Of a DNA stretch of 64,000 bases, positions 37,038 through 44,422 are shown one piece after another. Positions within the stretch are counted from its first letter, which is position 1; every line of letters begins with the position of its first letter. Source of the stretch: Synechococcus sp. HK01-R. GTDB lineage: Bacteria; Cyanobacteriota; Cyanobacteriia; PCC-6307; Cyanobiaceae. The stretch covers positions 1,922,001 to 1,986,000 of the forward strand of contig NZ_CP059059.1 of NCBI RefSeq assembly GCF_014217855.1, given 5' to 3'. The notes beneath the pieces are model-generated. The model did not search any database and was not told the DNA's origin. It saw only the letters and a list, made by a program, of their open reading frames with translations. The translations under genes were made by a program, and so were the position numbers.

Positions 37038-38921
37038 ATGCAAGCACCAGTTAGCGAACCTCTGGTGATCTGCGGGATGGGTTCTCTGGGCCAGTTGTGC
37101 CTCGAGAGGCTCCGTCCATTTGATGTTGATCTGATCTGTGTTGATTGCAAGCACCCAGCCTGGAGATCAGAAGAGTTAAAGGCCCAATATGAGGATCAGC
37201 TAATCCTCGGGGATATGCGTCTGTCATCAACGCTCAAACGAGCACAGGTTGGCCGTGCTCGAAGCGTGCTTTTACTGAGTTCAGACAGCACGATCAATCT
37301 CGAGGCAGCTCTGCATGTCAGAATTCTGAACACAAAGGCAATCATCGTTGTCCGATCTTCGAGCCAACAGGAATCACTCAATGACCTACTTGAAGCCAGA
37401 ATTCCAAATCTGAGAGTTGTCGATCCACTCTTGCTCAGTGCAAGTGCAATTGCCCAGTCACTGAGACCTGAGCAAGTTCCAGCTACATTTACTGTTTTCA
37501 AGCAACGAATCACACTTCAGCATCATGATACACCTGTCGATTTTTCTTCGAAGTACTTATCACGAGTATTAAAGCTGGGTATCAGTACGGATGAAGATCT
37601 AAATGATCAACTAGTGCTCACTCTTAACCATCAAACAAATGTCTATGGCCGAGGTAAAGCTACGAGATCGATGAGACAGGTTATCCGAAGATTATCTGTC
37701 ATTATTCTCGACTTTGGCCGATATTTAAACCATAGGGTCAAGAATATTCAATCATGGGACCTGCTTATCATAACCGCTCTAATACTTCTCATTTCTGGAA
37801 TACCTTATTTTTCCAATGGCCATAGCATTCAATCTGGATTTTTGATCACCCTGGCACTGTTAAAAGGAGAGTTTGTCGATCCAGTCAATGTGTTGATTGA
37901 GCATTCTGGCCAAGGCATTACTTCCTTGTCACCATTTGCACTCATTCTTGCTGTAACCTATGCGAACCTAGGCACAATTCTAACTGCTGCAATTGTCGCC
38001 CTTATTCTCGATCAATTGCTCAGTAGAAGGCTGGGTCTCAGTCCGCGCCGTCGACTCAGCACTGGTTCGAGAAGTGTGATCTTGCTTGATGGAGGATCGC
38101 TTGCAGACTTGGTGAGTTCACAGCTTACAGCTGTGGGAATCGAGGTGCTAAGACTTTCCAGCCAGGATGATAGTCCAAATCTATCGACTAGCCAACTTCA
38201 ACGATGGACTCGACATACACAATTTGTTGGTGCAGGATTGCTCTCAACAGATCTTCTGAAGAATTTACGTCTAGCCCTTGAATGGCAAATGGTTTTCACC
38301 TCAAGCAGAGTTGCAATTATTACGAAGGATCTTGATGCTGGAGAGAGCCTTGAAGACCTACTGGGAGGTATCAGCTTTATTTCTACACTTGATCTTGCGG
38401 CTGACGCGTTTGTTGCAACTGCCTTTGGTGAACAAGTTGAGGAGGTGAGACGAATTAATGGACGCACAGTTTTGCTCGTAAGGTATCGTATTGACGAGCA
38501 TGACACATTAGTTGGTTCAACCATTTCGCGTATTCAAGAGGGTTTTGGCGTTACAGCTCTCGCATTACGTCGAAGCCATGATCGGCATGCCAAGATCTTT
38601 CCCTCACTTGAGTCAAGGCTCATTCAGGATTCAGAGCTTTTCGTTTTGGCTGATTTGCAGGGGCTGCGTCGCATTGAACTTAATCAATGCGATCCACCTC
38701 GCTGGCGACTGAAGTATCAGGTTCAGTGTCGATCTGCTCAAAGTTTCGATACGCAACAGGTCTTGGCACGACATCTGGGAATGGCACCAGGTCAATTCGC
38801 CGCATCAATGGATGGACTCTGGCATTACACCCCCACGATTGATCGAGACTTAGCGAAGCAACTTCAACATGAACTTCAGCGAATGGCTGTGCGCACTGAG
38901 CTCATCGAGACAAAGGGTTGA
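37038..38921 (+). CDS. Membrane protein with RCK/TrkA-N-like domains on both sides of a channel-like core
   Basis: A 627-residue protein of unusual order: an N-terminal nucleotide-binding domain (residues 8-130; VICGMGSLGQLCLERL then VDCKHPAW), a second cytosolic region, three membrane segments at about 235-330 (LLIITALILLISGIPYF; FLITLALLKGEF; FALILAVTYANLGTILTAAIVALIL), then another Rossmann-like domain (from 345; SRSVILLDGGSLADLVSSQL) and a C-terminal RCK-like domain. The region between the second and third segments has the layout of a two-TM K channel but no TVGYG filter. It lies 24 bases after ggtA and shares its direction. Ion specificity and activity are unknown; K or Ca flux tied to osmotic stress is a guess. 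Confidence 0.6.
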   Translation: MQAPVSEPLVICGMGSLGQLCLERLRPFDVDLICVDCKHPAWRSEELKAQYEDQLILGDMRLSSTLKRAQVGRARSVLLLSSDSTINLEAALHVRILNTKAIIVVRSSSQQESLNDLLEARIPNLRVVDPLLLSASAIAQSLRPEQVPATFTVFKQRITLQHHDTPVDFSSKYLSRVLKLGISTDEDLNDQLVLTLNHQTNVYGRGKATRSMRQVIRRLSVIILDFGRYLNHRVKNIQSWDLLIITALILLISGIPYFSNGHSIQSGFLITLALLKGEFVDPVNVLIEHSGQGITSLSPFALILAVTYANLGTILTAAIVALILDQLLSRRLGLSPRRRLSTGSRSVILLDGGSLADLVSSQLTAVGIEVLRLSSQDDSPNLSTSQLQRWTRHTQFVGAGLLSTDLLKNLRLALEWQMVFTSSRVAIITKDLDAGESLEDLLGGISFISTLDLAADAFVATAFGEQVEEVRRINGRTVLLVRYRIDEHDTLVGSTISRIQEGFGVTALALRRSHDRHAKIFPSLESRLIQDSELFVLADLQGLRRIELNQCDPPRWRLKYQVQCRSAQSFDTQQVLARHLGMAPGQFAASMDGLWHYTPTIDRDLAKQLQHELQRMAVRTELIETKG

Positions 38922-38981
38922 CCCTGTGTTGCTCGCAACATCAGATCGAACCTCAATCGACTGAAATGGAATCAAGCATGG

Positions 38982-39152
38982 ATGACCACCTTGATCTGGA
39001 TACTCTGGAATTCGCGGTCTGATGTCCTGCTCTGCATCATGCTGCAGACAACCTTCCTTCTTGGAGGTGTTCTTATCCGATCCGTCAGTGCATCCGATGG
39101 ATTGCCAACCAATGCTGCCCCCACTCTCCACACCCAGACTCATGATCGTTGA
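38982..39152 (+). CDS. Possible 56-residue membrane peptide
   Basis: A short open frame between the RCK protein and corA, too small for routine gene calling. It encodes MTTLIWILWNSRSDVLLCIM followed by a hydrophobic stretch LQTTFLLGGVLI and a polar tail. It ends 8 bases before the corA ATG, and it is in the same frame as the RCK gene, whose stop lies 60 bases before its ATG. One or two membrane segments are plausible. No strong ribosome site is seen and homologues are unknown to me; it may be chance. Confidence 0.35.
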   Translation: MTTLIWILWNSRSDVLLCIMLQTTFLLGGVLIRSVSASDGLPTNAAPTLHTQTHDR

Positions 39153-39160
39153 TTGATCTC

Positions 39161-40297
39161 ATGACTGAACAAACATCAAGAAGTAGTGGCTATCTCGACA
39201 GTATCCCTGAACCGATTCCCCTTAGTGAACGACCAGGTGAGTGGCCAACTCAGTTATTTGTCCATGGTGGTCGGGCTCCAGTGAGCTGCCGAGTTTTGTT
39301 GATTGAACAGGAAACAACCCAATGGATTAACGTTAATGATAGAGGTGTCCTACAGCAGCTTAAAGTGCTGAACGAACCCCTATGGATTCAGATACGTGGA
39401 TTGGCAGATCCAGAATTAATCAAATCCTACCTTGATGTTCTAGATATTGAACCAGAATTTTGGCCATTGTTGCTAACAGCGCCGCAACAAGCACGTATTG
39501 ATTCATTTCCCTCCGCTGTTCTAGGAGTCCTCCATCAGTTCTCTTTGGCATCCAACCCCTCACATCTTATTAGTGAGCAGTTCACGATTCTTTTAGCCCA
39601 CGGTTTTCTGATTACAATTCAGGAGAATCCTTTGCTTGAATTCCGTGAACTTGAGCATTGGATTCACTCTCTCAAGTCAACAGAAGATTATCTTGATCTT
39701 GATAATTTATTCCATTATTTAATCGACGAGATTCTGGACACGCATTTGCCGATGCTTGAAAGCGTACGATCTTATCTTGATGAATTGGAGGAAGCCGCAT
39801 TATTGAGACCAAAGCCCTCGGTTCTTAAGCGTGCATTCACACTGAGACGAAATCTTCGCAAGGCAAGAAGACAGTTGTGGCCCTTAAGAGATCATTTAAT
39901 CTATCTTCTACGTAAAAGTCATCGACTACTTGGACCTGTTGCTCGACAAGGCCTCCATGACATGGCTGACCATGTCAATATTTTACTAGAGATCGGCGAT
40001 CGAATTCTCCATCAGGCCGACGCCGTTAATGATGCTTACATGGCAAGCACTGGCAATCGCATGAATCAAATCATGAAGACACTGACAATTGTCAGCACAA
40101 TATTCGCTCCATTAACGTTCATCGCTGGAATCTATGGGATGAATTTTGAAAATATGCCAGAATTGAAATGGTCTTTTGGATATGCATACTCTCTTATTTT
40201 GATGAGTGGTATAGCTGCTTTCCAGGCTTATTTCCTTTGGCGCCGGGGATGGTTCCAAGACTGGACAGGCGGCCCTGACAGTCGATCTGATCGATAA
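39161..40297 (+). CDS. corA: CorA-family Mg2+/divalent metal channel
   Basis: A 378-residue protein with the CorA layout: large acidic cytosolic N-terminal domain, long helices (VLKRAFTLRRNLRKARRQLWPLRDHL), then two C-terminal membrane segments with the family-defining GMN motif (IAGIYGMNFENMPE) between them. Transports Mg2+ or related ions across the cytoplasmic membrane. The frame opens at a TTG at 39149, but the ATG at 39161 is used here. Its position between an RCK protein and a phosphate-binding protein is notable. Confidence 0.9.
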   Translation: MTEQTSRSSGYLDSIPEPIPLSERPGEWPTQLFVHGGRAPVSCRVLLIEQETTQWINVNDRGVLQQLKVLNEPLWIQIRGLADPELIKSYLDVLDIEPEFWPLLLTAPQQARIDSFPSAVLGVLHQFSLASNPSHLISEQFTILLAHGFLITIQENPLLEFRELEHWIHSLKSTEDYLDLDNLFHYLIDEILDTHLPMLESVRSYLDELEEAALLRPKPSVLKRAFTLRRNLRKARRQLWPLRDHLIYLLRKSHRLLGPVARQGLHDMADHVNILLEIGDRILHQADAVNDAYMASTGNRMNQIMKTLTIVSTIFAPLTFIAGIYGMNFENMPELKWSFGYAYSLILMSGIAAFQAYFLWRRGWFQDWTGGPDSRSDR

Positions 40298-40303
40298 CGT
40301 CTA

Positions 40304-40311
40304 CTTAACCC
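40304..40311 (+). promoter_or_regulatory. Single Pho-box-like unit upstream of sphX
   Basis: CTTAACCC matches the PyTTAAPyPy core once, 37 bases before the frame start of the phosphate-binding gene. No second unit in register was seen, so the match may be chance. Confidence 0.25.
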
Positions 40312-40340
40312 CAGGCCTTCGTGGCGAGGCCAGAATAAGG

Positions 40341-41396
40341 TTGACACACATGGCAGTAATGGCCATCAACTCGAGAACCATCCCGCTCACTCTGCTCAGC
40401 GGCTGCTCGTTCGCTCTTTGTCTCTCTGCCTGGCCTTCCTCCGCGTCAGAGGTCATCGCGATTAAAGGGTCTAGCACCGTGTATCCAATTACGGCCCGTG
40501 CAATTAAACAATTTCAGCAAACTTCTCAGGGTCGCTCCGTTCAGTTTTCTCTGAAGGAAACAGGCTCATCAGCTGGATTTCGTGAGTTCTGTTATGGCAA
40601 GATCCCAGTAGCTAATGCATCTCGACCAATCTCCAAAAAAGAGATTAGTGCCTGCACCTCAAACAATATTCGGTTTATCGAGCTACCGATTGCTTTCGAT
40701 GCAATTACTATAGCTGTGAATAAAAACAATAATTGGGTCACCTCAATCACCACGAAAGAGCTGCAACGCCTTTGGAATAGGAAGGCATCTGGATCTGTGA
40801 CCCGCTGGAATCAAGTTAATCACGACTTTCCTGACCGACCCATCAAGCTCTGTGGACCAGGCAAGGATTCCGGCACCTATGATATTTTCAATAAGGCCAT
40901 TAATGGTTCATTAAAAAACTCCCGTTCGGACTACACCGCTAGCGAGAACGATAATGTGTTAGTGGATTGCGTTATCAATAATCAGAATGCGCTTGCTTAT
41001 TTTGGTTTTGGCTACTTTAAGAAAAACAGTTCAAAGCTGAGGGCATTGAAGGTCGTAAGCCCCAACGGTAATCCCGTGGCCCCTTCAATTGCAAATGTAC
41101 AAAAGGAGCTTTACCAACCTCTGTCGCGCCCTCTCTTTTTGTACGTTAACGATCGAATGCTCAACAATGACAAGAGTCTTAGAAACTTTGTAGCCTTTTA
41201 TCTTCGCCGTGCTGAATCATTAGTGAAGGAAGCGAATTACATCCCTCTGCCCTCGCGAACCTATCGTCTTGTCGAATCAAAGTTGTATCGTCACATTCTA
41301 GGGAGTTCTTTTTCTGGGACAATTCCCGTTGGCCTGACTATTGGTCAGGTGCTTGAGCAAAGCTTTGATCAACACAAGAAACCTGCTTATCGTTAA
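40341..41396 (+). CDS. sphX: Phosphate-binding protein, PstS/SphX family
   Basis: Periplasmic binding protein of the PstS superfamily. A signal peptide (about 1-36, ending near SSASEV) precedes IKGSSTVYPITARAIKQF (phosphate-binding SSTV), ETGSSAGFREFC and GPGKDSGTYDIF. SphX proteins are secondary phosphate-binding proteins of cyanobacteria, usually phosphate-regulated; calling this SphX rather than PstS is inference, because the pst operon is 15 kb away. Several in-frame ATGs make the start uncertain by up to 9 residues. Three or four cysteines in the mature part could form disulfides. Confidence 0.82.
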   Translation: MTHMAVMAINSRTIPLTLLSGCSFALCLSAWPSSASEVIAIKGSSTVYPITARAIKQFQQTSQGRSVQFSLKETGSSAGFREFCYGKIPVANASRPISKKEISACTSNNIRFIELPIAFDAITIAVNKNNNWVTSITTKELQRLWNRKASGSVTRWNQVNHDFPDRPIKLCGPGKDSGTYDIFNKAINGSLKNSRSDYTASENDNVLVDCVINNQNALAYFGFGYFKKNSSKLRALKVVSPNGNPVAPSIANVQKELYQPLSRPLFLYVNDRMLNNDKSLRNFVAFYLRRAESLVKEANYIPLPSRTYRLVESKLYRHILGSSFSGTIPVGLTIGQVLEQSFDQHKKPAYR

Positions 41397-41416
41397 ATTG
41401 TCCCAATGCCTTTTTT

Positions 41417-42343
41417 ATGCAATTGGCTCCTATCACAATTGGTGAGTTTAGTCACTCTTTAATTCAAGTACAATTGCATCGCATTGTTTCTCTTCAAGTT
41501 AATGTTATCGAAGATCGAGATGTCGAGCCATTGCACCAGCTCCGCGTCAGCTTGCGGCGACTTCGTTGTGTGCTCTTGCAATTTGAGCCGTTTCTTGACC
41601 TACCGAATGGTGTTACAGAACGAAGAGTTTCCCGCCTATGTTCATCACTAGGACTCACCAGAGATCTTGATGTTCTACAGGAACTTGTTTCCGGTTCATT
41701 TTCAACGATGCTTGGTGGTAAAACTGATGAAGAGCTTGATGCTCTGAAGAAGGCTATTGGTCGTGAGCGTAAACGAGCAGCCACCGATATGAAACAGTTT
41801 TTACGAAGTTCTACCTATCTTAAGTTTATCTCACGTCTTCAAGGCTGGACTCGCAAACCCAAATTCCACCATTCTGCATCCCAGCCAATTGACGACTGGG
41901 TCGATGAATTGATTACCCCTTATCTATCTGCTCTGTGGTTGCATCCTGGCTGGCATCTTGATCCGATCAGCCACTCGATCGAACTCCATTCATTGCGAAG
42001 CAAGATTAGACGTACTCGCTATATGCTTGAGAACATCAAAACTCGCTGTAGATCTGACCTTGATATTCATCTTCGTCAATTCAGAAGACTGCAAGAACTT
42101 CTTGGAGATCTTCATGATCTCCATGTTTTTGATCATTTGATCAATGAATCAAGAATTAGAATCTCTGAGAAGCAAAAGAATCACGTGCTTCACGCCAGCC
42201 ATCAACAACAAAAGCAGATTGTCACTCTTTGGGATGTCCATAGTCGGCGTCTTTTAAGATTATCGACGCGACGCGTACTCAGTCGACGCATTTCAACTCA
42301 TCCAACAAAATATCTGCATGTACGCGTGACCTCGACTGAATAG
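41417..42343 (+). CDS. CHAD domain protein
   Basis: A 308-residue protein dominated by a CHAD domain: conserved His/Arg helices such as VEPLHQLRVSLRRLRCVLLQF, RLCSSLGLTRDLDVLQELV and SLRSKIRRTRYMLENIK with basic clusters that bind polyphosphate in other CHAD proteins. It has no ThTPase/CYTH domain. It starts 20 bases after the SphX-like gene and probably shares its transcript, which fits a link to polyphosphate granules. The direct function is unknown; the family is structural or targeting rather than enzymatic as far as known. Confidence 0.85.
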   Translation: MQLAPITIGEFSHSLIQVQLHRIVSLQVNVIEDRDVEPLHQLRVSLRRLRCVLLQFEPFLDLPNGVTERRVSRLCSSLGLTRDLDVLQELVSGSFSTMLGGKTDEELDALKKAIGRERKRAATDMKQFLRSSTYLKFISRLQGWTRKPKFHHSASQPIDDWVDELITPYLSALWLHPGWHLDPISHSIELHSLRSKIRRTRYMLENIKTRCRSDLDIHLRQFRRLQELLGDLHDLHVFDHLINESRIRISEKQKNHVLHASHQQQKQIVTLWDVHSRRLLRLSTRRVLSRRISTHPTKYLHVRVTSTE

Positions 42344-43376
42344 TCAGGATTTTCGATGGATCTGCTGGATGGTCAAATTGTTCTGACCAGGCCAGTAAAC
42401 ATTGATCAACAGTCAGTTGATTCCCGAGATCAAGGCAGGATGCCATCACCATTGATGCCGCTGCCTTGACTTTGGGGTCATAGCTCAGGGCTGAACAGGG
42501 TGCTCCAGCCAATTGTGCCAAAATCAGAGCATGTAGACGCATCGGAATCACTAACCTCGCCCTTGAAAAAATATTCAACGCCTGATCGATTGTTTGGCAT
42601 GTTGAAAAAGTTGAAGCTTCTTTCAGTCGCTTCGTGAAGGCATCCAGCGTCTGAAGTTCATCTGGAAGCAGACGATCTTGATCGGCATGAAATGCCAACC
42701 AATGAATCGTCACACCTGTCCGACTTTGCAGTCGACTCAACGCTGTGATTAAGACAATCCATCCTTCATCGTCGAGGCGTTCAGTCGGCCTCCAACAAAC
42801 GACAACATCCCCTCCCCCGATCCATTGCCGCCCTGGATGGCACCAAACAGGATCTGGACCCCAGACCATTGGAACCGATCGTTGCCAACGACAAGCCTGT
42901 TGATAGGACACCAGATCTCGCCAGCTGATTGCTGTGGTCAAAGGCAAAACCATTTGAACCAGCCATCGGCTAACGACTCGGTTCAGGGGGCCTAATCCTT
43001 GGCCCCAAAGCAGCACTTTTGTGTTGCACACGCGGCTGATCACGATCAGCGTCAGGTAGTAGAGGAGGCTACGGAAGCTCGTGCTGTCCTGGAGGAGGCT
43101 TCCTCCCCCGAGGATCAACACATCACTCGTCGCAACCGCTTTGAGAACGGAGCGAAGGGAACGACGTTGAACCGTCTTGCTACTCGGCACCAGTTCTGAT
43201 ACGAGCCTTTGGTCGTAGGCCGTGATCAGCAGACGACAGCTTGTAGGAATCTGACCCACAAGAACCTGAAGTAAGGCGTCATCGCCGAGATTGTGCTCCC
43301 CGTAGTAGCCGCATAGCAGAACCCGCCTTGCGCCTTTGCCGGCTGTCGCCATGGCGGATGTTCGGAACCCAGCCAT
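42279..43376 (-). CDS. csaB: Polysaccharide pyruvyl transferase family protein (CsaB-like)
   Basis: Adds pyruvate ketals to cell-surface polysaccharide. The 365-residue product shows VLLCGYYGEHNLGDDALLQVL at the N terminus, ILGGGSLLQDSTSFRSLLYYL, WGQGLGPLN and ARLVIPMRLHALILAQLAGAPCSALSYDPKV, the PS_pyruv_trans pattern used by CsaB. The frame runs upstream to 43610 but overlaps the divergent DUF2499 gene, so the ATG at 43376 (or 43352) is the better start. Its 3' end overlaps the CHAD gene by 65 bases, unusually long for convergent genes; one end may be imprecise in vivo. Confidence 0.82.
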   Translation of the reverse strand: MAGFRTSAMATAGKGARRVLLCGYYGEHNLGDDALLQVLVGQIPTSCRLLITAYDQRLVSELVPSSKTVQRRSLRSVLKAVATSDVLILGGGSLLQDSTSFRSLLYYLTLIVISRVCNTKVLLWGQGLGPLNRVVSRWLVQMVLPLTTAISWRDLVSYQQACRWQRSVPMVWGPDPVWCHPGRQWIGGGDVVVCWRPTERLDDEGWIVLITALSRLQSRTGVTIHWLAFHADQDRLLPDELQTLDAFTKRLKEASTFSTCQTIDQALNIFSRARLVIPMRLHALILAQLAGAPCSALSYDPKVKAAASMVMASCLDLGNQLTVDQCLLAWSEQFDHPADPSKILTIQSRSRVHADILLDELKCVD

Positions 43377-43422
43377 TATCGGCTCTCGAAAGGTTCTAGG
43401 TTGAGTTTGTGTCGCCCTCCTT

Positions 43423-43719
43423 ATGCACGCTCTCTCCCTCGGAACCTGGTGGATCCACTGGACCTCGGTTCTGGAGTGGATCCTGGCGATTGTCTTGCTC
43501 CATCGCCTTGCTCGTCTTGAGACGGCACCGCGCCTGAATGGCCTTGCGCTCGCCATGACTCCTGCGTTGGTGAGTGCAATGGCGGCCTGTAGCTGGCATC
43601 TCACCGACAACAGCGAGCTCTTTCGTCCACTGGTGCTGCTTCAGGCCCTCTTCACCCTGGTAGGCAATTGCTGCATGGCTTTAGCAGCCTGGAATCTGCA
43701 AAGAACGACCCGTGCCTGA
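43423..43719 (+). CDS. DUF2499 membrane protein
   Basis: A 98-residue, three-segment membrane protein (WWIHWTSVLEWILAIVLLHRLA, LALAMTPALVSAMAACSWH, LFRPLVLLQALFTLVGNCCMALAAW). It fits DUF2499, found in cyanobacteria and chloroplasts. Function unknown. It overlaps the DUF3593 gene by 8 bases and is upstream of psaK, hinting at a thylakoid role. Confidence 0.75.
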   Translation: MHALSLGTWWIHWTSVLEWILAIVLLHRLARLETAPRLNGLALAMTPALVSAMAACSWHLTDNSELFRPLVLLQALFTLVGNCCMALAAWNLQRTTRA

Positions 43720-44041
43720 CTCCCTGTTGCATTTGACGACTCTGGATCCGGCTCCTCTCTTTGCTGCGTCCCTGATTCCTTATCTGGTCTTCCTGTGGTT
43801 CGTGGGTCGAACGCCCCTGATTCCGAAACTCAGCAGGCTCGGCTTTCAGCTCACCATTCTTTTTGTGCTGATCACCATCCTTGCCGCACTCTGGGCTTTG
43901 ATTCGGTTCGATTCAGAACTGGTGCAGATTGACTGGCTGCACGGTGGTGCCGAGGCCTTTCTGACCTTGAGCAATGGACTGATCCTGGCCGGCCTCCTCC
44001 AACGCCATGATCAACTCAAGGGAACTCCCAGCGGTGAATAA
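43712..44041 (+). CDS. DUF3593 membrane protein
   Basis: A 109-residue, three-segment membrane protein (FAASLIPYLVFLWFVG, LGFQLTILFVLITILAALWALI, AFLTLSNGLILAGLL) matching DUF3593, another cyanobacteria/chloroplast family that travels with DUF2499. Function unknown. It precedes psaK. Confidence 0.75.
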   Translation: MPDSLLHLTTLDPAPLFAASLIPYLVFLWFVGRTPLIPKLSRLGFQLTILFVLITILAALWALIRFDSELVQIDWLHGGAEAFLTLSNGLILAGLLQRHDQLKGTPSGE

Positions 44042-44105
44042 CTCTTACGAGGTTGAGACGGATCCCCTCGAAAAGCGGAGGATGAAGCGTCGCATCACGA
44101 TCTGC

Positions 44106-44363
44106 ATGATCACTTCGCTTCTGGCCATTGCTCCCGCCACGGTTTCCTGGACGCCGAAGGTGGCCCTCGTGATGGTGGTGTGCAATGTCATCGCCATTGG
44201 CATCGGCAAGGCCACCATCAAATACCCGAGTGAGGGTGCCAAACTCCCCAACCCCGCGTTCTTCGGCGGTATGGGTCACGCTGCTCTTCTGGCAACCACA
44301 AGCCTTGGGCACATCATTGGCATCGGCGCGATTCAGGGGCTTGCCGCCCGTGGCGTGCTCTGA
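44106..44363 (+). CDS. psaK: Photosystem I subunit X (PsaK)
   Basis: Peripheral two-helix subunit of PSI. The 85-residue product has VSWTPKVALVMVVCNVIAIGIGKATIKYPSEG and a second helix GGMGHAALLATTSLGHIIGIGAI; the LATTSxGHIxG motif is diagnostic. The start is a choice: the frame is open from 44007, with ATGs at 44007, 44082 and 44106. The last gives a length and N terminus (MITSLLAI) like picocyanobacterial PsaK and avoids a 35-base overlap with the DUF3593 gene, but no good ribosome site precedes it. Confidence 0.82.
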   Translation: MITSLLAIAPATVSWTPKVALVMVVCNVIAIGIGKATIKYPSEGAKLPNPAFFGGMGHAALLATTSLGHIIGIGAIQGLAARGVL

Positions 44364-44391
44364 ACAGCTGTCACCATTTCTGAAATTTCGC

Positions 44392-44422
44392 AGACCGGTC
44401 AAGAAAGACCGGTCTTTTTTTT
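44392..44422 (+). terminator. Intrinsic terminator of the psaK transcript
   Basis: A 9-bp stem (AGACCGGTC, 44392-44400, pairing with 44407-44415) with an AAGAAA loop and eight T, 28 bases after psaK. It overlaps the dxs stop region on the other strand. Confidence 0.85.

Noticed and set aside
38850-39143. 97-codon frame on the minus strand around the RCK/corA junction
   Set aside because: Its translation is low-complexity with no domain; it overlaps the end of the RCK gene.
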